Below are positions 45,486-54,515 of a DNA stretch of 64,000 nucleotides, piece by piece. The translations under genes were made by a program, and so were the position numbers. This stretch comes from Nematocida homosporus (taxonomy: Eukaryota; Microsporidia), in contig NW_026250685.1 of assembly GCF_024244095.1 (NCBI RefSeq), positions 1 through 64,000 of the forward strand. Reading direction: 5' to 3'. Every line of letters starts with the position of its first letter. Within the stretch, counting starts at the first letter, position 1. The notes beneath the pieces are model-generated. The model was not told where the DNA came from and did no database searches. It saw only the letters and a list, made by a program, of their open reading frames with translations.

Positions 45486-46484
45486 TTGCCAAAATTTGTA
45501 AGTATGAACATCAAGGATGCCTGTATTGGAAGATTTCGGGTGCTAACTAAGATTAGTTCAGGTGCTTTTGGTGAGATATATGAAGGTGAATGTACTAAGA
45601 CTCATGATCGAGTTGCAATTAAGCTAGAGAAGAAGGCTGGGAACAATCAATTAAGACAAGAATATGTTATCTATAAGGAATTACGTTCAGAAAGTAATTA
45701 TATCTGTAAGATCTATCATGCTGGGGTTGTTAATATCAAGGGAGTTAAACGTGATGTATTGATTATGGACTTATTAGGACCGTCTTTAGAGAGTTTGTTT
45801 AACTATTGCCAGCGCCGGTTTAGTTTGAAGACTGTTTTGATGTTAGCTGAGATGCTAATTACGCGGGTGGAGTATTTGCATTATAAGCATATTATACATA
45901 GAGATATTAAGCCGGATAACTTTGCTTTTGGTGTTTATTCTGGCAAGGGAGAGATAGCTGAACGGTTGGAGAAGAATGCTTTTTACATTTTGGATTTTGG
46001 ACTATCTTGTCACTATCGGTTGGCTACAACTTATGCGCATGTGCCTATGGCTACTGGTAAGAAGTTGGTGGGAACGGTAAGGTATGTTTCTATTAATACG
46101 CATTTAGGGATAAGTCAGAGTCGGCGGGATGATTTAGAGAGTTTAGCCTATATGCTGATCTACTTTTTGAAGGGGAAGTTGCCTTGGCAGAATGTTAAGG
46201 CTAGTACTAAGGAGAGTAAGTATGCACGAATTGGCGAGATAAAATGTGCTACGGATACGGCTGAACTGTGTAGTGGGTTGGATCCGGCTTTTGAGGACTT
46301 TTTGGTCTACTGCAAGACACTGGCTTATGATGATATGCCTGACTACTTGTATGCCAAGAAGATCTTTGCTAATGCCATGGTACGGAATAACTTTGTGTAT
46401 GATTTTGACTTTGATTGGTACCAGAGATATGCTCGCACCCAGGAGCCAATTCGCCGTAACATGAAGAAGGAGCCCAGTAAATAG
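45486..46484 (+). CDS. Casein kinase 1 (Hrr25/CK1-delta-like)
   Basis: 332 residues, a CK1 family kinase. Lys46 lies in VAIKLE, HRDIKPDNF at 138-146 and DFGLSCHYR at 170-178. The CK1-specific block SINTHLGISQSRRDDLESLAYMLIYFLKGKLPWQ replaces the usual APE region. The glycine loop is SSGAFGEIY. CK1 kinases regulate vesicle traffic, DNA damage response and ribosome assembly. A second ATG at codon 7 (position 45504) is an alternative start. Sly1 starts 21 bases away on the other strand. GAATAAAA lies within four bases of the stop. Confidence 0.93.
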   Translation: MPKFVSMNIKDACIGRFRVLTKISSGAFGEIYEGECTKTHDRVAIKLEKKAGNNQLRQEYVIYKELRSESNYICKIYHAGVVNIKGVKRDVLIMDLLGPSLESLFNYCQRRFSLKTVLMLAEMLITRVEYLHYKHIIHRDIKPDNFAFGVYSGKGEIAERLEKNAFYILDFGLSCHYRLATTYAHVPMATGKKLVGTVRYVSINTHLGISQSRRDDLESLAYMLIYFLKGKLPWQNVKASTKESKYARIGEIKCATDTAELCSGLDPAFEDFLVYCKTLAYDDMPDYLYAKKIFANAMVRNNFVYDFDFDWYQRYARTQEPIRRNMKKEPSK

Positions 46485-46977
46485 AATAAAACAGGTAGAA
46501 ATAAGTTGAGTTTAGGTTAGATTGTGTTGGGATTTAGATTGAGTTGTTATGTGGTTGAGTTATGTTAAGTTTAGATTGAGTTGGTATTTGGCTAAGTTGA
46601 GTTTAGATTGAGTTAGTATTTGATTGTATTTATTCATGAGATACTTACTGGATTAGTATACTAACTCCATTTTAACTAATACTTAACTAATACATGCTCT
46701 ATTAAAGGTAGTACTGGAGATAAGTGTGGGTACCATTTATTGAGTAAATAAGGGTGCGTTGAAATAAGATGACGTCATATCAAATTGTAGATATGCAAAA
46801 CTAAGTTGATTAAAATGCCCTGGTTATATTAAAGTTGCGTATTCGTAGTAATATCAATTGATAGTTATTGGTGTATGGCTGGCCAGTAATCAGGTTGATC
46901 GTATTGGTCTTGGGTTGGTAGTGGTCGTATGGTAGTATTGCAGTTAGTAGCAATGGATGTTTTAGATAGGAGGGTGC
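46485..46977. other. Convergent intergenic region with dispersed element A
   Basis: TTGAGTT-type repeat at 46500-46630 downstream of casein kinase, then non-repetitive element A at 46683-46945. Confidence 0.5.
46683..46945 (-). repeat. Dispersed noncoding element, copy A (inverted)
   Basis: Reverse complement of this interval matches 37835-38090. TGACGTCA is at 46770-46777. It lies between the 3' ends of casein kinase 1 and Nar1, whereas copy B lies between the Swi3 3' end and the Rpn5 5' end. Confidence 0.8.
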
Positions 46978-48306
46978 TTACCATTTGACGGCAAAAGACT
47001 TGCGGGTAGCTAACTTGGCAAGGAAGGGGCGCTTTTGGAGAGTTTGGGCATCTTGTTTGGTGATGGGGTTGGGATGTGATATAGTAGGGGAAGTTAGTGC
47101 AGCATACTCAGCTTCTGGAACAGTTGCGCCTTGGGATGGACCATAGAGACACCCACGACGACAAATCATGAGTTCTACATAGTGGTACTGTTTTAAGAAA
47201 GCAGGTTGTTTGGCTTTAGTGGCAAAAGAAACAACCCGAGGTAAGCCATGAATTTGCGCTATCTTACGGATTTGATTATTACTCTGGTAAGTCACTTCCT
47301 GATAGTTCTCTTTACTAACTTGGGCTATAATACTATTTGGATCTAATTGGTCTCTAATTCCTTCATAAAGACCTCCCGAAGAATGACCAGGCAGTGGAAA
47401 AGACATACCTAAACTATCTGGCTGATAAGACTCAGGCGGAACAGGTAAATCTAAGTCCTCGAATAAACCAGTATACAAATCATTACTTGTTAAACAATAA
47501 TCAACTACTGATCCCCATTCTGATTCCATCCGTTTATCCTTACACATCATTATAGCCACTACAGTATACCCTTTATCTTTCCAGTACTTAGCTGCTAATT
47601 CCATCGGTGACCAACTACGACTTAAATAAGGAACTAAATGATGGGCCGTTCCTTCAGCATAAGCCACTACTCCCGGACAAATAGAAGCCACCACCGGCCC
47701 CGACTTCATACTTTCCACCTCCAAAAGCCGACGACTCCCAAAACTCGCATCAATCACAGCTACATCTTGCATATAATAAAGAACCCGCCGCTCAAACTCC
47801 CTAAACGAAATCCACCCATTCTCCCCCAGTCTATCCAAGTCATTAACATCCACTTCATCATCTCTACTATCTTTACCAATACTATACTCTTTACCATCTC
47901 TACCACCTCCAACACTACCACCACCTTTACCAATACTATACTCTTTACCACCATCTCTACCAACACCTCTACCATCTTTACTAACAATACTAACTCCCAA
48001 CTCATTTATATCCTTATCTCGACCATCTAATTTACCCAACTCATTTATATCCTTATCTCGACCATCTAATTTACCCAACTCATTCATTCTATTAAGCCAC
48101 CGCCAATATAAAGCTAACTTGCTTTGCACACTCCAAACAACTCCAATCTTAGCACTATCTCTACTCTCCTTATTTAAACATACTTTAATCAACTCTAAAC
48201 CTTTTAAGTGCTTCTGAACATCCGGTTCAGCCACTCCTACGCATCCAGAACATGCCAAGCAATCAGCAATTCCTAATTCAGCCGTAATAGGCTTAACACA
48301 TTCCAT
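46978..48306 (-). CDS. NAR1: Cytosolic Fe-S assembly factor Nar1
   Basis: 442 residues, an iron-only-hydrogenase-like protein needed for cytosolic and nuclear Fe-S protein maturation. N-terminal cluster ligands are C3, C16, C19 and C22 (MECVKP and DCLACSGC). The second site has CPG in ASICPGVVAYAE, MMCKDKRME, and CRRGCLYG, matching the Nar1 positions. The N-terminus is about 20 residues shorter than in yeast. A low-complexity, Gly/Asp/Lys-rich insertion with internal tandem repeats spans about residues 76-145, absent from usual Nar1. Nar1 requires mitosome-derived sulfur compounds, so it fits the Pam18 evidence for a working mitosome. Confidence 0.88.
   Translation of the reverse strand: MECVKPITAELGIADCLACSGCVGVAEPDVQKHLKGLELIKVCLNKESRDSAKIGVVWSVQSKLALYWRWLNRMNELGKLDGRDKDINELGKLDGRDKDINELGVSIVSKDGRGVGRDGGKEYSIGKGGGSVGGGRDGKEYSIGKDSRDDEVDVNDLDRLGENGWISFREFERRVLYYMQDVAVIDASFGSRRLLEVESMKSGPVVASICPGVVAYAEGTAHHLVPYLSRSWSPMELAAKYWKDKGYTVVAIMMCKDKRMESEWGSVVDYCLTSNDLYTGLFEDLDLPVPPESYQPDSLGMSFPLPGHSSGGLYEGIRDQLDPNSIIAQVSKENYQEVTYQSNNQIRKIAQIHGLPRVVSFATKAKQPAFLKQYHYVELMICRRGCLYGPSQGATVPEAEYAALTSPTISHPNPITKQDAQTLQKRPFLAKLATRKSFAVKW
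48001..48078 (-). repeat. 39-bp direct repeat in Nar1 insertion
   Basis: Two adjacent 39-base units at 48001-48039 and 48040-48078, in frame, encoding a 13-residue repeat (ELGKLDGRDKDIN). A second pair of less exact repeats (GKEYSIGK) follows toward lower coordinates. Confidence 0.9.
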
Positions 48307-48316
48307 AAAATTTTAA
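48307..48316. promoter_or_regulatory. 10-bp gap between divergent starts
   Basis: The Nar1 ATG and the ATG of the next gene are 10 bases apart with AAATTTTA between them. Transcription start sites must lie within the coding regions or use alternative ATGs. Confidence 0.5.
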
Positions 48317-48601
48317 ATGGACACGTCATCTCTCTCTCCATCTTCTTCACTTTTAGTGCCTAAAACTTACCCCAATTGGATAGCACCCACCCCAAATAAT
48401 GTCCAATCAGTTTCAAAATTATCTCATAATAAGATATCTACTTTTAATCTTTATACAAACCCAGAAACTAAAGAACTTCCAGAAGAAATCCAGCCATATC
48501 AAGTAGTTCCTCTCATCGATACAACTAAGAAGAATTACATTCCTCGTATCAACTATCATGTTTTAGCCGAAGGGGATAAACAAATTTCGGAATACCTCTA
48601 A
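48317..48601 (+). CDS. Small soluble protein, unknown
   Basis: 94 residues with a Ser/Pro-rich start and a polar remainder; no family recognised. It sits between Nar1 (10 bases) and the SNARE gene (10 bases after its stop), so it is unlikely to be a chance frame. A conserved-looking segment is PEEIQPYQVVPLID. No membrane helix or cysteine motif. It is possibly co-transcribed with the downstream SNARE gene. Confidence 0.55.
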   Translation: MDTSSLSPSSSLLVPKTYPNWIAPTPNNVQSVSKLSHNKISTFNLYTNPETKELPEEIQPYQVVPLIDTTKKNYIPRINYHVLAEGDKQISEYL

Positions 48602-48611
48602 TTTAAAATTT

Positions 48612-49334
48612 ATGGATAAGACAGAGGAATTCTGGGTGTTGGCTACTCAAAACCAGCCAAAAGACCGATGTACTAGTCCGATAGACCCACTGGCCACAGC
48701 AATTAGTCTGGCGACTGAGCAGAGAGAAGCTCTGATAAGCTGTTATAATGCGATAGATCGAGCTACTTCAGCTGAATATGCTGAAATAGAAAGATCAGTT
48801 AAAGTGTCTGAATCTCAGGAAGAGTCATTAAAAACAGTTTTAGAGTCCATAATGACCGAGGATAATAGTATGTTTCTTAATGGTATTGCTTTAGCCTTAC
48901 ATACGGTCTTACAGAAGGTTAGAGGTAAATTAGAGACTAAACGACATCGGAAGAGAAGGTCTACTCTTAATATTGCTTTAGAACCAGAGAAAGCTCCTTC
49001 TACACGTACGCCACCACCAATGATGCAGTTGTTACGGGAAGAGAACGAGCGGATCTTAGAATCAGTTCAGTATACGGAAAGGGAAGTAGCTACTATTCAA
49101 AGAAAGATATCTGAGATAGATACACTGCAGAAGTTAATTACGCAAGAGATATTTTCGCAAGATGAGCGAATTGATACTATTTTGACCAAAACAACCTCGG
49201 CATCAGTTGATGTCCGGATCAGTAAGAACTATTTACGGAGTGCCACGGAGAGAAGAAAGGCTTCTCGGCGGTTTCTATCCATGTTAATTTTGATTTTTGC
49301 CCTGGTTCTGTTACTGTTGCATTTCTCTAAATAA
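48612..49334 (+). CDS. Ufe1/syntaxin-18-like Qa-SNARE
   Basis: 240 residues. The SNARE motif runs from about 145 to 212: REVATIQRKISEIDTLQKLI closely resembles syntaxin 18/Ufe1 ('SIQRKVTEIAQLQQIF'), and the zero-layer glutamine is Q183 in SQDERID. A C-terminal membrane helix (221-238, LSMLILIFALVLLLLHF) ends the protein. Ufe1 serves retrograde Golgi-to-ER fusion and homotypic ER fusion, with Sly1 as its SM partner, and a Sly1 gene is 3 kb away. The N-terminal half is helical. AATAAA directly follows the stop (TAAATAAACC). Confidence 0.8.
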   Translation: MDKTEEFWVLATQNQPKDRCTSPIDPLATAISLATEQREALISCYNAIDRATSAEYAEIERSVKVSESQEESLKTVLESIMTEDNSMFLNGIALALHTVLQKVRGKLETKRHRKRRSTLNIALEPEKAPSTRTPPPMMQLLREENERILESVQYTEREVATIQRKISEIDTLQKLITQEIFSQDERIDTILTKTTSASVDVRISKNYLRSATERRKASRRFLSMLILIFALVLLLLHFSK

Positions 49335-50521
49335 ACCTTATAATAAACCCATTTATATCTTAATCTTATCTTATCTTGCTCAATCGTATATTATATTATA
49401 TTATGCTATCTCTATCTTATTTTATCTCACTCAATTCAATCTTATCTTATCTCACTCAATTCAATCTCATCTTATCTCACTCAAGCACGCTATCTCACTC
49501 ACTCATTCCAATCTTATCTTATCTTATCTCACTCATTCCAATCTCATCTTACATCAACACACCACACTACACCATATTACATCTTATCTTATGTCTACAT
49601 TCAGTTATACTACCAATAGAACACTTAGACCTAATCAGATTCCAAATCACTATTTACACTAATACCAACTCAATCCTAAATTCGAATTTAAAGTCAACTC
49701 AAATTGAAACTAAACCCAAACTAATTTTAAATTAGATACACTTTAAGTTCTCTTTAACTTTATCAAATCCTCTTCTCTGGCTACGTCATAAACTCAACTT
49801 TTAGGTTGCATTAAGTTAAGTCAACATTAAGTTAGGATTAACATAGAGTTCAAATAAGAGTAAGTCAGTCTAAACCACAATTACACAATGATATAACATA
49901 ACATAACATAACACCAACATATTATATCATAATACATTAGATCATAACATAACATATCATATCATAACGTATCATAACATAACATATCATAACAACAACT
50001 CAACTCGATTCAACATAACTCAATATTAACATATTATATCAGAACACCAACACAACTTAACATAACATAGCAGATCATAACTCAACTTAACTCAACATAA
50101 CACCAACACATTCTTTGCTTGTATTGAGTTAGTATTGAGTTGGTATTGCATTACAGTATGTTTCACAGGAGACACATACAAATCAACATATCTTTATTCT
50201 TTATCAGTAGTTCCATTGAGTTAATTTGGGTTGGGTTGGGTTAGAGATTGGTAAAGTACAACTAGAGTATGTATTTGGTTTAAGAAGACACCAATCCAAT
50301 ACGTTGATACTTTATTCAATAAATCCTACAAGTATCTAATATGACTATGTCTTAGTTTAGCATTGTGTTAGTATTAGTTTAGCATTAGTTGAAAACAGCA
50401 TCTAACCACTCAGTAACTCAATATCAACTCAACTCAACACCAACACCAACACCAACTCAACTCAATACCAATACCAATACCAACCCAACTCAACACCAAC
50501 TTAACTCAATCTTAACTTAAC
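49335..50521. other. 1.2-kb intergenic repeat region
   Basis: Almost wholly degenerate pentamers: CTTATCTTAT at 49340-49600, ATAACATATC at 49900-50000, AACTCAACTTAA at 50000-50110 and again 50400-50520. A stretch at 50150-50210 resembles 10985-11050. No gene seen. Confidence 0.5.
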
Positions 50522-50821
50522 CTATTTATTGTTAAATATCTTGATTTGCAACAACTGCTGAATAACTTTAGAGGTTAAAGCAATACTCGTACCAGATACA
50601 CCCCCTAGAACCGTTGATTTAAGAATCTTCTTCTGATTAGGAATACCAGTAACATACCCAGCCACTAATCCACTAACTAAAGGAGACCTACCCCGAGCAT
50701 TTAAACCACTATAAAGACCATTCCATAAAACAGAACCCCCCTCAATCCCTATCCTTCTTAAAAACTCACCCAATAACAAGACTCGACCACTTTCTTCTAG
50801 TCCTTTAGCTATATAGTGCAT
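50522..50821 (-). CDS. Tim17/22/23-like mitosome import protein, tentative
   Basis: The likely start is the ATG at 50821 (99 residues); a longer reading from 50893 would overlap the neighbouring gene. Glycine-rich hydrophobic segments (IEGGSVLWNGLYSGLNARG, VSGLVAGYVTGIPNQKK, VLGGVSGTSIAL) resemble the GxxxG-type helices of the Tim17/22/23 family, including an 'xGGxxGxxxGl' start to the domain. These form carrier channels in mitochondrial and mitosome inner membranes. Only the pattern is present; no fully conserved cysteines or motif to confirm it. If true, it pairs with the Pam18 evidence. Divergent from the next gene with 21 bases between starts. Confidence 0.35.
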   Translation of the reverse strand: MHYIAKGLEESGRVLLLGEFLRRIGIEGGSVLWNGLYSGLNARGRSPLVSGLVAGYVTGIPNQKKILKSTVLGGVSGTSIALTSKVIQQLLQIKIFNNK

Positions 50822-50842
50822 AATTTTGGCCTTTTCTTTTTG

Positions 50843-52726
50843 ATGAAAGCTCCAGTGCAAGACATTGAAATGCGAATTGGAGTGTTTATTCATGAGCGAA
50901 GAATCTTAGAAGTCTTACCCGACTTAGTAAGAGAGGCCAAAGATAACAAAACAGCTTCATTAATTGTTGAACAACTCAGTACTAAAGAAAGAAGAGTATA
51001 TCCTTATGCAACAATCTTTATTACTGGTTATCTAGAAGGTCTAACTGAAGTTCCCATTAGATCTTATAAACATTGTTTGATGATTAACAAAGATTCACCT
51101 AAGATGTGTGATTGTTTGTTAGTTGAAAAAAGAGACCGTTTAGATGATTTAGCTGCTTTACAGACCTTCTTAAGACTTATGAAGAAAGGACCTCTAGACT
51201 TAGTTAAGTCTATTATTTATAGATTGACCGATTTAGCAATTTATAGTGGTATTCCTAGTGAACTAATTTCTACTCTTCATTTAATCTACTCATTAGATCT
51301 ACTGGATTCATCTTTAGGAGTCAAAATCATTGAATTTACTCATGCTTTCTATGTACTGGGGATGGAGTATGAAGCTTTTAAATCATTAGAATTTCTTTGT
51401 CAATTAGATAAGGTATCTCCTTCAACCGATAGAATGTGTTTGATGATTATGGCCCAGTACTTCTTACAGGCTGATAATTATCGAGGTTACTTAAACTCTA
51501 TTGAACGTCTCCAGAGCTTACATATGGCTATTTCGCCTATTCCTACCTTAGCTGAGTATGCTAAGTACCAGAAGATCTTAACTGATTATGATAAGATCAT
51601 TAGGTATAAGCCAACTCAGCATAAGAAAGGATTAGTAGCTGGTCATGCTTATGTATTTAGTCCGGATATTCCTCATGAGCTTTGGGAGTGGTATATAGGA
51701 GCAATTGCTACTCAGGAAGAACTTAATGAGACGGATTCTTTGGCTAAGATTACTTTCTTGCGTAAACATCGTATTCAGTATCGAGTCCAGAATGGTCTAC
51801 TTCATATTTATCCTAAGAACTCTTATACTTCTTATATTGATTATCTGGTTGAGTTAGAAGATGAAGTAGTTCCTACTCCACCTGTAGCTCCTTTATTATC
51901 TATTACTGATGCTCCCGGGACTCCAGATGTACCTAGTGAACCGGCTACGCCTAATTCTGGCTTTACTAAACGTGAACCCCGGAAAAGGAATCCATTACGT
52001 CCTATCTTTGAAGAGAAAGAGTATCTCTTGCGTCTGGCTATTGAAAGAGCCCAGAGAGAGACAGTACCGGTTGATTCTACTCCGGTTGAGTTTTTCTTAG
52101 ATACGGTTAATCGACGTTTCCAGCAGGCTAGAGAGAGGAATTTAGATACGTTAGTTCGGGTACTGGCTTCGGCCCCAAGAGTTCATGAGTTAGTTGAAGA
52201 TTTAGCCAAACGTTTGGTACCGGCTGCTCCGGAAACACCTTCAACTGTTGCTTCATCCGTTGCTTCAGCTGATCTAGATACTGAGTCTGAATCTGAAGCA
52301 ACTCCGGCCTCAGGTTCTGGCTGGACTAATGCTCGGGATCCCATTACAGCCCATGAGGCAGCTGCAGCTGTTTATACTCCACCACAGCGCGGCTGGAAGA
52401 ACGAACGGGAGGTTGGATCTGCATCTACCACTAAAGCATTCAGTACTTTTACTACTAATTCCCAGTCCTCCGGTCTTTATACGCCTCCGGCTAGTACTTC
52501 TAACTTATATACACCTCCAACTAGTACTTCCAGTACTTCTAACTTCTATACACCCGCTCGAAGTACGACTACTGAGTCTAAATGGTTTAGAAAACCAGCG
52601 GAAGAGTCTTTAGCACAACCAGATACACCATCAACTATGCACCGGCCTCGAGTTCCTAAACCAGAAACTCCATCCAATACAGACAGTCCTACCAAACTTA
52701 CCTGGGGCCGGAAAGACCAAAACTAA
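50843..52726 (+). CDS. Helical scaffold protein with YTPP-repeat tail, unknown
   Basis: The likely start is the ATG at 50843 (627 residues), as the first possible ATG at 50816 overlaps the gene on the other strand. The first 330 residues are a helical solenoid resembling PCI-type subunits in appearance, with no motif I can name. A hinge near residues 350-390 (PTPPVAPLLS, TPDVPSEPATPNS) leads to another charged helical segment, then a low-complexity tail in which YTPP occurs several times (LYTPPAST, LYTPPTST). WxNxRE/WTNARD pieces occur twice. A eukaryotic initiation or vesicle-coat scaffold is possible but unsupported. AATAAA is four bases past the stop. Confidence 0.6.
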   Translation: MKAPVQDIEMRIGVFIHERRILEVLPDLVREAKDNKTASLIVEQLSTKERRVYPYATIFITGYLEGLTEVPIRSYKHCLMINKDSPKMCDCLLVEKRDRLDDLAALQTFLRLMKKGPLDLVKSIIYRLTDLAIYSGIPSELISTLHLIYSLDLLDSSLGVKIIEFTHAFYVLGMEYEAFKSLEFLCQLDKVSPSTDRMCLMIMAQYFLQADNYRGYLNSIERLQSLHMAISPIPTLAEYAKYQKILTDYDKIIRYKPTQHKKGLVAGHAYVFSPDIPHELWEWYIGAIATQEELNETDSLAKITFLRKHRIQYRVQNGLLHIYPKNSYTSYIDYLVELEDEVVPTPPVAPLLSITDAPGTPDVPSEPATPNSGFTKREPRKRNPLRPIFEEKEYLLRLAIERAQRETVPVDSTPVEFFLDTVNRRFQQARERNLDTLVRVLASAPRVHELVEDLAKRLVPAAPETPSTVASSVASADLDTESESEATPASGSGWTNARDPITAHEAAAAVYTPPQRGWKNEREVGSASTTKAFSTFTTNSQSSGLYTPPASTSNLYTPPTSTSSTSNFYTPARSTTTESKWFRKPAEESLAQPDTPSTMHRPRVPKPETPSNTDSPTKLTWGRKDQN

Positions 52727-53236
52727 CCCAATAAATCATTAGTAAGAGAAAGATACATTACAGTATATTATTATTCAAGGCCAATACATTCTAAGGTAAT
52801 ATTAACCTAAGTATACCTTACGATATATTAGTCTTAGACCATTTATTAGTTCGGACATGCTTAGACTTCTTCTCAGTCCTGCCGAGTCCTTCTGGTCCTT
52901 ACCTAATTGGGTAAATAAGCCCGCCATTCTTAATTTACCTAATTAGGGTATTTCCCAAAGAGGAATGTCCAAAAAAGGACTTTCCTAAAGTAGTATGCTT
53001 CTAAAGTCCCGGGCTAACTTTCCCAATAAGGATTATCACCCTAAAAGGAAATTATCCAAAGTCCATCCGCGCCATTCACTCCGGATTTCATCATAATCGG
53101 TCTAAACCCTATTCTAAACCCACTCTAATCCAAACCAGGCACTATTCAACCCAATCTAATCCACTCTAATCCAACCCAAACACCAGGCAATACAATCCGA
53201 GCTCTTCTTTTTATCCCACCAATCACCATTGCAAAG
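52727..53236. other. Intergenic region with clustered CArG-like boxes
   Basis: 52740-52890 is AT-rich, non-repetitive. 52900-53062 has a run of CC(A/T)6GG-type sites listed separately. 53090-53200 is AATCCAACCC-type repeat before SmD3. No gene seen. Confidence 0.5.
52901..53048. promoter_or_regulatory. Cluster of CArG-like boxes upstream of SmD3
   Basis: Perfect CC(A/T)6GG sites at 52938-52947 (CCTAATTAGG) and 52969-52978 (CCAAAAAAGG), with one-mismatch sites at 52902 (CCTAATTGGG), 53022-53031 (CCCAATAAGG) and 53039-53048 (CCCTAAAAGG). Spacing is irregular. Confidence 0.4.
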
Positions 53237-53443
53237 ATGGATGTTCTTTACGAGGCCATAAGTCTAGAAGTCTCCGTCGAAACCAAAGACGGGGCATTAG
53301 TCAAAGGAATCCTTCTAGAAGTCTCCCAACGCGCCGACCTCAAACTTCTCCTTCACAATGCCACTACCACTCTCATCCCCGCCACAAACATCAATACCAT
53401 TCGTCTTCCCAAGATTCTCACACCCATCATCACCCATCCATAA
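53237..53443 (+). CDS. SMD3: Sm protein SmD3, minimal
   Basis: A 68-residue Sm protein of the spliceosomal U snRNP core. LYEAISLEVSVETKDGALVKGILLEVSQRADLKLLL is the Sm1 fold with the conserved 'VTVETxxGxxYRGxL' positions, and the second half (NTIRLPKILTPI) matches SmD3 'IRFLILPDMLKNAP'. The Sm2 strand and RG tail of other SmD3 proteins are shortened or absent. It implies that splicing is retained even though no intron is seen in this window. The interval between the two Sm motifs is only about 15 residues. Confidence 0.8.
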   Translation: MDVLYEAISLEVSVETKDGALVKGILLEVSQRADLKLLLHNATTTLIPATNINTIRLPKILTPIITHP

Positions 53444-53597
53444 CAGCCCACTTCGTCACACAACCCAATACTCCACAAACATAGTACCCCTCCCAAATCA
53501 ACACTCTACAAACGCAGCACACCACCCAAATCAACACTCTACACAACTCAGCACACCACCCCAATCAATACACAACGCACTAGTAATAAAGATCTAT

Positions 53598-54170
53598 TTA
53601 TTCGCCCAAATGGCCTTTAAGACGGCTACTGCGCAGTACATTCACGGAACAAGCCATCAGAATCAGTAGTAGCACCAAAACACTTACTAGCACCGGAATC
53701 ACTGTCTTCTTTTTGATCTTACTTGACACGCCATCTTTGAAGACAAAGTTAATAGACAGCGCGTCAAAAGGATCATTTCGGTTAAAGATCTTCGATCTAA
53801 ACTTACTAGACTCCAAGAACTCTTTCTGTGTACCAATTGACTCACCAACCATATCCTCACCTACCCGGTAAAAAGTCACTCCTTTAATCTGCCGGTCATC
53901 CAGTGGGTTCGTTGAGTTTTTCACACGCACTTTCCGTCCTTCCTTAGATATCACTAGTTCAAACATAAACTTGCACAAGTGCCGTGCATCATACACTGCC
54001 ATTCTCCCTCCTTCTTTTGTTTCTACCCGGCCCACCACATGCGCCACTCTTTTAGCCACCGCTTCCTGCACTAACTCAGCAAAAGGTCGCTGAGTAAAAG
54101 GCTCAACTTCATGTCCACGCAGGATCAACCGGCCTATATCTCCCTTTTCACCCACTCTTTCCCTCTCCAT
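53598..54170 (-). CDS. Tail-anchored-type membrane protein, unknown
   Basis: About 190 residues if it starts at the ATG near 54170; a slightly earlier ATG at 54185 also exists. One hydrophobic helix near the C-terminus (VIPVLVSVLVLLLILMACSV) with a basic stretch before it. The N-terminal cytosolic part includes YDARHLCKFMFELVIS and FNRNDPFDALSINF, which I cannot assign. The shape is like a tail-anchored or single-pass protein of the ER or plasma membrane. The GAATAAATAG context at its stop has AATAAA overlapping the stop codon. Confidence 0.6.
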   Translation of the reverse strand: MERERVGEKGDIGRLILRGHEVEPFTQRPFAELVQEAVAKRVAHVVGRVETKEGGRMAVYDARHLCKFMFELVISKEGRKVRVKNSTNPLDDRQIKGVTFYRVGEDMVGESIGTQKEFLESSKFRSKIFNRNDPFDALSINFVFKDGVSSKIKKKTVIPVLVSVLVLLLILMACSVNVLRSSRLKGHLGE

Positions 54171-54203
54171 CATACATACACCCACTCTTTCCCACTATAT
54201 ACC

Positions 54204-54515
54204 ATGTTTCAGCCTCAAACATCAGAAATTTACATGGAAACCCCCAACTACGTCACTATCCTACAGCGCATTACCGAAATTCTTCTAACCAATCCACAGC
54301 ACCCACAAGATCTATCCCGAGAAACTCTTCTCCTCCCACTTTTTACAGCACTCGACCTAGCCGCCACCAAACCCACCAATCCTTTCAATCTTTCCACCAC
54401 CCGTCTCCAATGGCACGCCCGTCTCACCCGTACACTAACCCAAACTCTTCTCACCCGCCCCGAATCATCCATCCATCGCCCCCTTCTCCTCTTCCTCCTC
54501 AACTCTCCCTTTTAG
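54204..54515 (+). CDS. Small helical protein, unknown
   Basis: 103 residues from the ATG at 54204, 33 bases from the divergent gene. Helical, with repeated Leu/Thr (LSRETLLLPLFTALDLAAT, LTRTLTQTLLTRP). The gene is C-rich. No family recognised. The opposite strand gives only an arginine-rich frame, typical of a shadow. No AATAAA follows its stop. Confidence 0.45.
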   Translation: MFQPQTSEIYMETPNYVTILQRITEILLTNPQHPQDLSRETLLLPLFTALDLAATKPTNPFNLSTTRLQWHARLTRTLTQTLLTRPESSIHRPLLLFLLNSPF

